A stretch of 64,000 nucleotides of DNA from Aerococcaceae bacterium DSM 111020 (lineage in GTDB: Bacteria; Bacillota; Bacilli; Lactobacillales; Aerococcaceae). Positions 17,835-26,278 of the stretch are shown one piece after another. The stretch covers positions 124,001 through 188,000 of the forward strand of contig JACBXP010000001.1 of assembly GCA_015863185.1 (NCBI GenBank), in the 5' to 3' direction. Position 1 is the stretch's first letter, and each line of letters starts with the position of its first letter. A model generated the notes under the pieces. That model ran no database searches, was not told where the DNA came from, and worked only from the letters and a program-made list of their open reading frames with translations. Made by a program: the position numbers and the translations under genes.

Positions 17835-20800
17835 GTGAAGTCCGCAATATGGAAAGATAATTTTCGAGAGATAAAAGATTCATTTGCTCGTTTCTTTTCT
17901 TTGTTGATTATTATAATGTTAGGCGTATCTTTCTTTGTTGGGATTAAAGCAGCCGGACCGTCGATGCTGAAAACAGCAGATGCATATTATCAAGTGAATC
18001 AACTTCCCGATGGTCAAATAGTAGGAACTATGGGATTAACTAAAGAAGACCTCGAGCTGACTCAATCAATAGAGGGCGTCGATGCTCAAGGATTACAATC
18101 TGTCATCCAGACACTAAATCCCAGTACTGAGAGTGCAAAGTTTCTTACTTATGATGGAAATTCCAAACACAATATTTATCATATTGTTGAAGGGCGTATG
18201 GTAGAAAATCGCAATGAAATTGTTCTCGATAGTAAATTCATTGAAAATGAAAAATTACAGGGAATATTCAATCTAGGGGATACTGTCACGGTTGACCAAT
18301 TGTCTGAATATGATCCCGAAGCATCCTATGAAGAAGGACAAACGCCACTGTACTTTAAACAAAAGGAATTTAAAATCGTCGGATTTGCTCAGACACCACT
18401 TTATATGGATCGTAATGATCGGGGTATTCAAGGGAATTCCGTGTTTGCTGTGGTTTGTGAAGATGCAATAGGTGGCGATTATTTTTCAGAAATCCTTTAT
18501 TGGACACTAGCCAGTCAGGAACATCCTGCCTACTCACCAGCATATGATGATGCGATGGCTCATTATACAGAAGCAATTGAGCAGAAATTAGCCAATCAAC
18601 CGAAGAAACGACTGGAAGATGTTCGCAAGACGGCAAAAGATCAGTTGAATCAAAGTCAAAGGGAATTAAATAATGCCGAAAAATTAATGAAAGATCAACA
18701 AAATAATTTAAGCGAGAGTCGTGATACTTTAAATAAAGGTTGGGAACAGTATTACGAGAGCCTAAAAGAACTACAAGATGGTTATAGGATCTTTCAAGAC
18801 GGTGAAACAGATTACGATGCAGGTTTAGCCTCGCTCCAGCAAGGAAGACAAGAACTTGCTTTGTCTAGAGAACTACTGATGGCAGAAGAAGAAAATTTCC
18901 AACAGGGATGGTCTCGTTATGTCACTGGTGAACGTGCCTATCGTCAGCAAATTAACCAAGCTTACGATCAGTTAATTTATGGACAAGAAGAAATTCAACA
19001 AAATGAACATGCGCTGAATGATGCTTTAAATCGGTTAGTAGAAGGTCAATTAGCATTAAATCAAGCTAAAAGTCAATTGCCGAATATCAATACGCAAAGC
19101 ATCTCATCGATCCAAGCATTGTTGGATTATATTCAGGAGAATCCTACAGATACTGGCACACATCCTATATTTGTCCAGGCCAATGTATTACATCAAGAAT
19201 ATAGACGCCTTAAGACCTTGGAACGTGAAATTGCTACAGAAAGTGATGCTTTAACGCAAGAACAACAAGCTTTAGAACAATCATTCAATGAATTGATTCA
19301 AGCGTATGATTCAGTTGCAACTTCATTAGGCCTTGTTATCGACACAACAAATATGTCTCGCGATCAAGTCATTGAACAATATCAAATGGCCTTGACTCCT
19401 TATCTACAACCTTCTGAAGAAACGATGGAAGAATTGGAGTCAGAAATTGCCACTTTAGATTCTCAAATGAATGCATTCCAGCAGCAAATAACAGAACTTG
19501 AAATCGAACGAGAAGAATTAGAACAAGCCGCCAACCATGATACAGAACTAGCTGAAATACTGTGTTCAACGCAAGCGGAATTGGATACTGTAAATCAACA
19601 AATGGCTGAATTAGACGCAATGAATACGAACTATCAAGCAGAAATCGTCTCATTACAGAGTCAGTTGGCTAATCTAGATGCAAGTGAAACGGAAGATTCT
19701 ACAGTGAATGAGGAAATCAGTCGCTTGACTCAAACACTTAATGAAATGACTCTGGCTCAAACAAACATGGTGGCAGAACTAGAGGTCCTAGCAAATAGAA
19801 AAAATACGCTCATGGCACAAATAGAGGAGCTAAAAACTCAGCAAGGACAACTAGAAAATCCAGAACGTTTGGATGAGATTGCATTATCAATAGCTGAATT
19901 ACAGCAACAATATGATGCATTGAGAAATCAACGAAGCAAATTGAATCAGACATTAGAAGCGCTGAAAAACAATGATATATCTGAAGTTCCAGATATGATA
20001 ACGATAGATATTGAGACTTGGCAACAGCAATGGGAAGAAGTTAAAACAGCTCAAGCCGAACTTGCTGAAAAGCAAGCTCAGTTAGATGCTGGGTTTGAAT
20101 CCTATTCTCAAGGGAGAGAAGCACTGCAGCAAGCAAGAAAAAATCTAGTATCGGGTCAAGAAACATTATCTGAGAATCAACGGTTAGCCCTTGCGCAACT
20201 TAATCAGACCAGAGCATTGTTAGATACTGGTAGAATCGCTTTAGATTCTGGTTATCAAGATATACTATCTGGCGAAAATACTTTAAATGATGCTCAAAGA
20301 AGATTGGACCAAGCAAGAATTGAGCTCGATGAAGGATTAAATGATTATCAACAAGGACTCAAAGCTTTATTCACGGGTTACTCACAATTAGAAGCCGGTG
20401 AGCGTGAATGGGAAGCGGGTAAAGCATTGCTTGAACAGTCTATGGGACAATCCCAGTATCAACGAAGAAAAGGCCAGCATCAAATTCAACAAGGGTATCA
20501 AGAGCTTCAAGATATGCAAGAACCTAATTTGATTGTCAATGATCGTCATGGCTTTTCTGCCTATTCAAGTCTGAAAGATAATGCCGATCAGTTGAATGTT
20601 ATTAGTAATTTTTTCCCAGTAATCTTTTTCTTAGTAGCTATTCTTGTAGCTTTTACAACTATTAAAAGAATGGTTTCTGAACAAAGAATGTATATGGGGA
20701 CAATGTTACAATTGGGATATCCTGATCGTGCGATTATAGCGAAATTTGGTGTTTATGCTGGTTTATCGAGTGTCATCGGTGTGATATTGGGGATTGTTAT

Positions 20801-22193
20801 TGGTTATTGGACTTTCCCGCCACTGATTGTGAATGCATATAATAATATGCATTATTTGGATGAGATACATATTGCACGATCGCATTTTTGGAATCTATTT
20901 GTGGCAATCATTGCTTTATTGACGGCTATATTGCCAGCAATCATTCAACCATTACGTAATTTGAGCGTTGCTCCAGCTGAATTATTGTTACCTGAACCAC
21001 CAAGATCTGGAAAGAAAATCTTTTTAGAACAGATTCCGTTAATTTGGAATCGTTTGAGCTTTAAAAAGAAAATGACCGTTCGTAACTTATTACGTTACAA
21101 AGGACGGAATGCGATGACTTTAATTGGTGTGGCAGGGTGTACGATGTTAATGGTCACTGGCTTTGGTATCAGTGATACAATCACGCATATGGTAGATGTT
21201 CAAACACAAGAAATTCAAACATTTGATAATTTTGTCTATATTAACGAAGATGGGAATGTGGATGCTTTACAAGATGCATTAGAACAAAATCCAGATATCG
21301 CCTCTGTTTATCCTGTGTATCAAACGACCGTTCAAACGGACTTTGAAAATAGAGATCAGCTACCTATTAATGTGATGGTTCCACTCGGAGACAGTGCGTC
21401 TTTTGATTCATTTATTGAATTAAGAATGAGAGAAGAAGGTGCAATTGATTTAGAGGATGGTCCGGTAATGACGGAACGATTGGCTGAACATTACGATTAT
21501 GACGGCAATGAATCGTTTGATATTTCCGTTAGAAATGAGGACCAAGAGATGATAGAGGTGCCAATTGAAGGTATTGCCGAGAATTATCTGTCGCACTATA
21601 TCTATATGACTCCGGAGGATTTTATGACATATTTTAATGTTGAAACGCTTGAACCATCATTATTCTTAGTCGAGAATGTCAATCAAAGCAATCCTGTACA
21701 AGTTGAAGAATCAATCGCGGTGTTAGATTCAGTAGCAACAGTCTTAAGTATGACATATGTCAATCAACAGTTAAATTCAGCCATGGACAGCCTATATTTA
21801 ATTACGATTGTCTTACTAATTGCAGCGGCGGGATTAGCGTTCGTCGTCTTATATAATTTGACCAATATAAATATTGGTGAACGTATCAAAGAATTATCAA
21901 CGATTAAAGTTCTCGGTTTTTATGATCATGAAGTGAGTTTGTATATTTATGACGAGATATTCATTTTATCTGTCATAGGTGGAGCGATTGGATTAGTGTT
22001 AGGAAATATTCTCACCAAAGTGTTGATGAAAACTATGCAGACGTCAGATTATTTATTCCATCCTGTGATAAATTGGGACGGTTATCTTTGGTCCTTTGCT
22101 TTAACCATTATCTTTTCGATCATTGTCATGCTTGTCATGCATCGCAAATTAAAAAATATCGATGTCGTTGAGGCAATGAAAGCAGTAGAATGA
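17835..22193 (+). CDS. giant FtsX-like ABC permease with a long extracellular coiled coil
   Basis: A 1452-residue permease. The first transmembrane helix is at about residues 14-38. Between it and the next helix (about 915-940, FFPVIFFLVAILVAFTTI) lies a region dominated from about 255 to 900 by heptad-rich sequence, with repeats of the form LxxGxxxLxxG as in YhgE/Pip proteins. FtsX-like membrane cores follow at about 915-1040 and 1315-1440, with a short extracellular domain between them. The start is GTG 17835 after AAAGGAGGAA; the ATG two bases earlier runs straight into TGA. Many relatives are near 1000-1200 residues, so the coil is long. It should work with the ATPase upstream; the substrate is unknown. 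Confidence 0.88.
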   Translation: MKSAIWKDNFREIKDSFARFFSLLIIIMLGVSFFVGIKAAGPSMLKTADAYYQVNQLPDGQIVGTMGLTKEDLELTQSIEGVDAQGLQSVIQTLNPSTESAKFLTYDGNSKHNIYHIVEGRMVENRNEIVLDSKFIENEKLQGIFNLGDTVTVDQLSEYDPEASYEEGQTPLYFKQKEFKIVGFAQTPLYMDRNDRGIQGNSVFAVVCEDAIGGDYFSEILYWTLASQEHPAYSPAYDDAMAHYTEAIEQKLANQPKKRLEDVRKTAKDQLNQSQRELNNAEKLMKDQQNNLSESRDTLNKGWEQYYESLKELQDGYRIFQDGETDYDAGLASLQQGRQELALSRELLMAEEENFQQGWSRYVTGERAYRQQINQAYDQLIYGQEEIQQNEHALNDALNRLVEGQLALNQAKSQLPNINTQSISSIQALLDYIQENPTDTGTHPIFVQANVLHQEYRRLKTLEREIATESDALTQEQQALEQSFNELIQAYDSVATSLGLVIDTTNMSRDQVIEQYQMALTPYLQPSEETMEELESEIATLDSQMNAFQQQITELEIEREELEQAANHDTELAEILCSTQAELDTVNQQMAELDAMNTNYQAEIVSLQSQLANLDASETEDSTVNEEISRLTQTLNEMTLAQTNMVAELEVLANRKNTLMAQIEELKTQQGQLENPERLDEIALSIAELQQQYDALRNQRSKLNQTLEALKNNDISEVPDMITIDIETWQQQWEEVKTAQAELAEKQAQLDAGFESYSQGREALQQARKNLVSGQETLSENQRLALAQLNQTRALLDTGRIALDSGYQDILSGENTLNDAQRRLDQARIELDEGLNDYQQGLKALFTGYSQLEAGEREWEAGKALLEQSMGQSQYQRRKGQHQIQQGYQELQDMQEPNLIVNDRHGFSAYSSLKDNADQLNVISNFFPVIFFLVAILVAFTTIKRMVSEQRMYMGTMLQLGYPDRAIIAKFGVYAGLSSVIGVILGIVIGYWTFPPLIVNAYNNMHYLDEIHIARSHFWNLFVAIIALLTAILPAIIQPLRNLSVAPAELLLPEPPRSGKKIFLEQIPLIWNRLSFKKKMTVRNLLRYKGRNAMTLIGVAGCTMLMVTGFGISDTITHMVDVQTQEIQTFDNFVYINEDGNVDALQDALEQNPDIASVYPVYQTTVQTDFENRDQLPINVMVPLGDSASFDSFIELRMREEGAIDLEDGPVMTERLAEHYDYDGNESFDISVRNEDQEMIEVPIEGIAENYLSHYIYMTPEDFMTYFNVETLEPSLFLVENVNQSNPVQVEESIAVLDSVATVLSMTYVNQQLNSAMDSLYLITIVLLIAAAGLAFVVLYNLTNINIGERIKELSTIKVLGFYDHEVSLYIYDEIFILSVIGGAIGLVLGNILTKVLMKTMQTSDYLFHPVINWDGYLWSFALTIIFSIIVMLVMHRKLKNIDVVEAMKAVE

Positions 22194-22248
22194 TGCCGGC
22201 TAATTAGAGAACATTTTTTTAGCATTCATTGATTTGATTAAAAAAACA

Positions 22249-22299
22249 AACTCTTTTATTGGATAATATTTGTTTTACCTAATAAAAGAGTTATTTTTA
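22249..22299 (+). terminator. intrinsic terminator of the methyltransferase/ABC operon
   Basis: AACTCTTTTATT (22249-22260) pairs perfectly with AATAAAAGAGTT (22281-22292), followed by a T-rich stretch. The A run before it may give weak function on the other strand. The remaining gap to 22528 holds the next promoter and nothing else I can identify. Confidence 0.75.
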
Positions 22300-22462
22300 T
22301 ATTAAGGAAAGAGAGACAAAAAGGAGAATAGAGAAGCGTTAAAGTGATGTATCTTTTCATCATTTTCCTTAGAATATTCAACACTGAAGAAAAATATATT
22401 TCAAAACGTGCAAGATTCATGAACTTTATTTAATCATAAAACGATAATAAAAAGGATGAGAA

Positions 22463-22491
22463 TGACAAAACGACAAGGAATGTGCTACAAT
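22463..22491 (+). promoter_or_regulatory. promoter with extended -10 for the zinc-ribbon protein gene
   Basis: TGACAA (22463-22468) is 17 bases from TACAAT (22486-22491), which is preceded by TGC, giving an extended -10. The start codon is 37 bases downstream. Confidence 0.5.
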
Positions 22492-22528
22492 AAATAAGAA
22501 TATATACACGTTAAATGGAGGTAAAAGT

Positions 22529-24466
22529 ATGAAGTGTCCTAATTGTGGTAAAACAATCCGAAGTAAAAATCAATGTGTACATTGTGGCTATGTCTTTAAT
22601 AGTAATGCCAAACAAACTAGAAACACACCTAAACAAGTTGATGCAATAGATACTAAGAGAGAGAATGATACATTTCGTTCAGAGAAGGAACCCGTTGAGT
22701 TTGAAAGTGTCACGATTAACAGTCGTTCCAATCAAAATGAATCAACTCAAAATGAATCAACGAATGATGCATATGAGGAAGTTTATGTCTATAATGAACC
22801 AAAACAACCGAGTGGCTGCCGTCGTGTATTTAGTTTCTTATTAAAATTAGTGCTTGCTGTCTTAGTGGTCTTTCTATTATTTTATTATGGACCGACACTC
22901 TATAATAAAGCAATGAATTTAATTAATGGTAATGACCAAACAGAACAAACAACGGAGTCGACTTCTAACCAAAATGAGTCGGCTGAACCAGTAAAATCTG
23001 AGCAAGGACAAAATGAAGCGACATCTGAGTCATCAGAAGAAGCGGCGGAAGGTTCAAATTGGAATTTTGAAACGAATACTGATAATTATCCTGTCATCAG
23101 AGTCGCGATGACCCCTGAAGAACCGGTTGGTTCAATTGATGGCGATACTTTTACATTTGAATTAGAAAATGGCAATAAAGGTCCTCAAGAAATTACAGAC
23201 TATTCATTAACACCTGAAGGAGATCAATTAATTTTAAGTTTCCGAGATCCTGCTTTAAATGTGTTATCAACAGAACCGCAACCTCAAACTTTGACAATCA
23301 CATCAGAGTCATTAAATGTTTCAGAAGAGATATCTTATGATATTCCATCTGAAGGACTAGATCAAGCAACCATTGATCAATACAATGAAATTATCAATAG
23401 TACCTTTGATGGCAATAAAGATGTGACAGCATTCATCAATACAAATGATGAAAATAGCGCTCCATTCATTTATGACGACCAAACAAAAGAAGCAGGTTCA
23501 CTTATTAGTTGGTATATCATTGAACGAGTCTATCAAGCGATTGAAGAAAATGAATTAAGTCTGGAAGATACGATTCCATTGAATTCAGCATTAATGGCTG
23601 AAGGTGATACAGCACCTCTGAGTATGGTTGAACCTGATGCGGAATATACAGTGGAAGAGCTGCTCGATTTAATGATACAAGATCAAGATTTAACCGCAAT
23701 GAATCATTTAATTCAAGAAGTAGGCGGTCCAAATCAATTTAATATTTGGTTAAATGAACATAATTATTTCTCAACTCGGGTCAATAATTTATTATCACTT
23801 TCTCCGGATGGACAAGTCGCTGGTGCGATGACCAATGTACAAGACTTGGGTCAGCTACTTCAACTGTTAAGTAATGATGAACTTGTGTCATCTGAAGCTA
23901 GTGAAATGATCAAAGAAAAGTTATTACAATCGCCAGAGACGGCTAAATATCCTAGTGAAGGCATTGAGGGTGTTGAACGAAGATATGAATTAGCGTCAGC
24001 AGATGATAATGCTCAACAGCAGTATTATTCTGGCATCTTAGAGTCTGAAGATGGAAATCATATTATTATTATGATGGCCAATAGTTATGATGAAGCGGAA
24101 AACATTGTCGCTAAAATTCAATCAGCATTGGCTGATATTATGAATAAACATCTTTCGAATGGAGAGCAATATGAATCATCAGAGGAGTCTTCCGAAGAAA
24201 CAGAAGAATCAACAGAAGCTACTGTACCAGTAGAAGAAGCGCCATCAGTTGCCGAAACACCTGTTGAATTAGAAGCTGCGGGATACACTGAATCTGTAGA
24301 ACAATACGCTCCTGAAAATCCAGCTTACTATTCGCAATATGTGCAAGGACAAGATAGATACGTTGAATTACCCGATCGTAGTATTGTGAATGCCAATGGT
24401 CAACGAATTGAACCAACATGGTTCTTTGATGAAGAATCACAAACCTATCGTTACACATTTGAATAG
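22529..24466 (+). CDS. zinc-ribbon membrane protein with a degenerate serine beta-lactamase-like domain
   Basis: A 645-residue protein with an N-terminal zinc ribbon (CPNCGK and CVHCGY), an acidic linker, one transmembrane helix (about 97-118) and a large extracellular part. Residues about 280-540 follow the class A beta-lactamase/serine hydrolase fold: S324 lies in GSLISWYII where SxxK is expected, and MIQDQDLTAMN replaces the usual SDN motif. The KTG motif is not found. So the general-base lysine and other key residues are missing, and the domain is probably non-catalytic. A Ser/Glu-rich linker and a short C-terminal region follow. The role is unknown; envelope binding or sensing is an inference. 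Confidence 0.72.
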   Translation: MKCPNCGKTIRSKNQCVHCGYVFNSNAKQTRNTPKQVDAIDTKRENDTFRSEKEPVEFESVTINSRSNQNESTQNESTNDAYEEVYVYNEPKQPSGCRRVFSFLLKLVLAVLVVFLLFYYGPTLYNKAMNLINGNDQTEQTTESTSNQNESAEPVKSEQGQNEATSESSEEAAEGSNWNFETNTDNYPVIRVAMTPEEPVGSIDGDTFTFELENGNKGPQEITDYSLTPEGDQLILSFRDPALNVLSTEPQPQTLTITSESLNVSEEISYDIPSEGLDQATIDQYNEIINSTFDGNKDVTAFINTNDENSAPFIYDDQTKEAGSLISWYIIERVYQAIEENELSLEDTIPLNSALMAEGDTAPLSMVEPDAEYTVEELLDLMIQDQDLTAMNHLIQEVGGPNQFNIWLNEHNYFSTRVNNLLSLSPDGQVAGAMTNVQDLGQLLQLLSNDELVSSEASEMIKEKLLQSPETAKYPSEGIEGVERRYELASADDNAQQQYYSGILESEDGNHIIIMMANSYDEAENIVAKIQSALADIMNKHLSNGEQYESSEESSEETEESTEATVPVEEAPSVAETPVELEAAGYTESVEQYAPENPAYYSQYVQGQDRYVELPDRSIVNANGQRIEPTWFFDEESQTYRYTFE

Positions 24467-24489
24467 TACCATTCATATGATATCAATCT

Positions 24490-24516
24490 AAACACCAACA
24501 GAATGTTGGTGTTTTT
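24490..24516 (+). terminator. intrinsic terminator after the zinc-ribbon protein gene
   Basis: AAACACCAAC pairs perfectly with GTTGGTGTTT around a 5-base loop, followed by a T run. It lies 24 bases after the stop. Confidence 0.88.
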
Positions 24517-24610
24517 CTATTTTCTAAATTTAGAAGAAAGTTGGAAAAGTTATAGAAAATGCCCATAAAGGATACATGTTGGTTTATAATGGATGTCAAT
24601 CGTTCAATGA

Positions 24611-24654
24611 TTGACTTTACACTTTTTAGGTGTATAATTTTATTATAAATACAC
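24611..24654 (+). promoter_or_regulatory. promoter with an embedded dyad for the HTH-like gene
   Basis: TTGACT (24611-24616) and TATAAT (24633-24638) are 16 bases apart. The spacer holds TACAC (24618-24622) and GTGTA (24630-24634), a dyad with a 7-base centre, and a further TACACTT copy lies at 24650-24656, 32 bases from the first. The position suits repressor binding. Confidence 0.6.
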
Positions 24655-24679
24655 TTAATAAGTTAAAGGAGAGGATTAT

Positions 24680-25210
24680 ATGTCGAGTCCATTAGTTGAT
24701 TTAGTTGTTTCAGCCGTGAAAGCAAAATATATCAGTGAAAAAGCATTTTATAGCGAACAATTAGGTATTTCTCCACAAAGTTGGGATCGTTGGAAAAAAG
24801 GCGAACAAGGCTTAAAATATGAAAATATGCGTATTATTTCAACCTTATTTACAGATTATGAATGGATGCTTGTCCAAAAAGTGACACGTCGACGGGAAAT
24901 AATGAATGAACCGCACGGCAGTGCAGTTGCTGAGTTTAATTACTTGAAATATCAAATCGCCAAAACTTGGATCAATCATGGATTAGCACGTATCGAATGG
25001 CAACAAAATCAAGCCAATGAACCAGGAAGCAATCGACGATCGAATACTGTTGTTCTGCGCTTGATTACTGATTATAATATATGGGGCTATAATGATATTA
25101 TTGAAATGCGTTTACCAGGTGTCATTCAGCAACAAATTGGTCATGATACACATAAACTGCTGGTCTGGGTTAATAATCAAACGGAAATCCTTGAGCCTGA
25201 ACAAAAATAA
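24680..25210 (+). CDS. uncharacterised protein with a HTH-like N-terminus
   Basis: A 176-residue protein I do not recognise. The N-terminal 55 residues (SEKAFYSEQLGISPQSWDRW, then KKGEQGLKYENM) look like an XRE-type helix-turn-helix, with a turn before ISPQSWDRWKKG. The C-terminal half has a mixed helix and strand pattern (NTVVLRLITDYNIWGYNDII) without known motifs. There is no signal peptide or membrane helix. A strong ribosome site (AAAGGAGAGG) precedes the ATG. A GH73-like hydrolase gene follows after 17 bases, so the two are probably co-transcribed. A DNA-binding regulator is the most likely reading; function is not established. Confidence 0.6.
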   Translation: MSSPLVDLVVSAVKAKYISEKAFYSEQLGISPQSWDRWKKGEQGLKYENMRIISTLFTDYEWMLVQKVTRRREIMNEPHGSAVAEFNYLKYQIAKTWINHGLARIEWQQNQANEPGSNRRSNTVVLRLITDYNIWGYNDIIEMRLPGVIQQQIGHDTHKLLVWVNNQTEILEPEQK

Positions 25211-25227
25211 TATTTAGAGTGGGTTTT

Positions 25228-25965
25228 ATGGCAAAAAGAAAAAAACGAACCAAAAAAACAAAATCATATAAGCGGCGTAAAAAGAATCGTTTTTCCTCGT
25301 GGTGGAAACGCGTGATGCCTGTGTTTCTACAAAGAGTTGGCTGTATCACTATTTTCTTTGTTCTTTTTGCCATATTATTAGGATTGATTGTTTATCGAAT
25401 TGCAGATTATTCGATTGAACAATACCAAGAAGAGCAACAAGAAGTGATACAACGGGAATCCTTTATTGAGACATTGGTCCCGACTGCGCAAAGATTACAA
25501 AGGCAATACGGAATTCTTGCGAGTGTATCCTTAGGTCAGGCGGCATTGGAATCGGATTTTGGGACGAGTGAGTTAGGGGCTGAATATCATAATCTTTATG
25601 GGGTGAAGACTGAAGCGTCAGATCCACAAGGTGCAGATATGAAAACGTCTGAATATGTCGATGGAGAATGGATTGAAATTGTTGACCGTTTTAAGGTTTA
25701 CCCTTCATGGGAAGATTCTATGCGTGAACATGCTGAATTAATTTACTATGGTACCAGTTGGGATCAGTCCTTTTATGAAGATGTGTTAGTAGGAGACACT
25801 TACCAAGAACAAGCTAGGGGGCTTCAGTCTGCAGGATATGCAACCGATCCTGACTATGCAGACAAAGTCATACAAATGATTGAAGCATGGAATTTAGATC
25901 AATATGATCAGCCGATCGAATCGCAAACAAAGACGCCAGCAGAGGCAGAGTCCGAACAAGACTGA
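25228..25965 (+). CDS. membrane-anchored glucosaminidase-domain (GH73-like) protein
   Basis: A protein of about 245 residues: a very basic N-terminus, one transmembrane helix (about 35-58, CITIFFVLFAILLGLIVY) and an extracellular glucosaminidase domain (about 75-225). The conserved glutamate of GH73 is in LGQAALESDFGTSEL, followed by YHNLYGVKTE, and PSWEDSMREHAELI is also typical. Such enzymes cut the glycan strands of peptidoglycan or of spent wall. ATG 25228 is preferred to a GTG at 25219, since GAGTGGG then serves as a weak ribosome site. It lies downstream of the HTH-like gene. No clear terminator follows until 26099. Confidence 0.82.
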   Translation: MAKRKKRTKKTKSYKRRKKNRFSSWWKRVMPVFLQRVGCITIFFVLFAILLGLIVYRIADYSIEQYQEEQQEVIQRESFIETLVPTAQRLQRQYGILASVSLGQAALESDFGTSELGAEYHNLYGVKTEASDPQGADMKTSEYVDGEWIEIVDRFKVYPSWEDSMREHAELIYYGTSWDQSFYEDVLVGDTYQEQARGLQSAGYATDPDYADKVIQMIEAWNLDQYDQPIESQTKTPAEAESEQD

Positions 25966-26098
25966 TATCACAGTGAAAGTGATACTCTATTTCGGTTATT
26001 TGGACTAACATCAGTTTATGATTTATGAAAAGCATTCTCACGGACAAATTTAAATAACGCTTATAGCTTGGATAAAAAAATTATATAACTTTAAATTT

Positions 26099-26155
26099 TA
26101 GGCCTATTAGACTGTCAACATCGGATTGATGGTCGATAATACGGCCTATTTTTTT
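26099..26155 (+). terminator. intrinsic terminator before the PTS gene
   Basis: TAGGCC-TATTA pairs with TAATA-C-GGCCTA as a long stem with small bulges, followed by seven T. The preceding 25966-26098 shows only a weak GTGATA/TATCAC hairpin and nothing else. Confidence 0.7.
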
Positions 26156-26156
26156 A

Positions 26157-26184
26157 TTGACAATCATACATTGAGGGGTAAAAT
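26157..26184 (+). promoter_or_regulatory. sigma-A promoter of the PTS gene
   Basis: TTGACA (26157-26162) and TAAAAT (26179-26184), spaced by 16 bases, begin right after the T run of the preceding terminator. The transcript would start near 26191, leaving a leader of about 88 bases. Confidence 0.7.
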
Positions 26185-26198
26185 AAAGAAAGTAATCG

Positions 26199-26243
26199 CT
26201 CACATTGGTGAAAGGAGGTTCTGCATTTCAGAATAAGTGTGAG
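26199..26243 (+). promoter_or_regulatory. structured leader of the PTS gene
   Basis: CTCACA (26199-26204) pairs with TGTGAG (26238-26243), and inside it TTCTG (26219-26223) pairs with CAGAA (26229-26233). AAAGGAGG, an almost perfect ribosome site not followed by any ATG, GTG or TTG at the right distance, lies in the large internal loop. I do not recognise a known riboswitch or RAT antiterminator site here. Confidence 0.4.
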
Positions 26244-26278
26244 ATATTTTAGGTTTTGTCACAAGAAAGGGGCATCCC

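Noticed and set aside
18370-18636. Open frames on the minus strand inside the giant permease gene
   Set aside because: No ribosome sites, no recognisable protein, and they mirror the codon use of the real gene on the other strand.
17835-22193. Permease gene as a possible artefact of fused reading frames
   Set aside because: The frame is open throughout, the coiled-coil periodicity is continuous and both membrane cores are in the same frame, so it is one gene.
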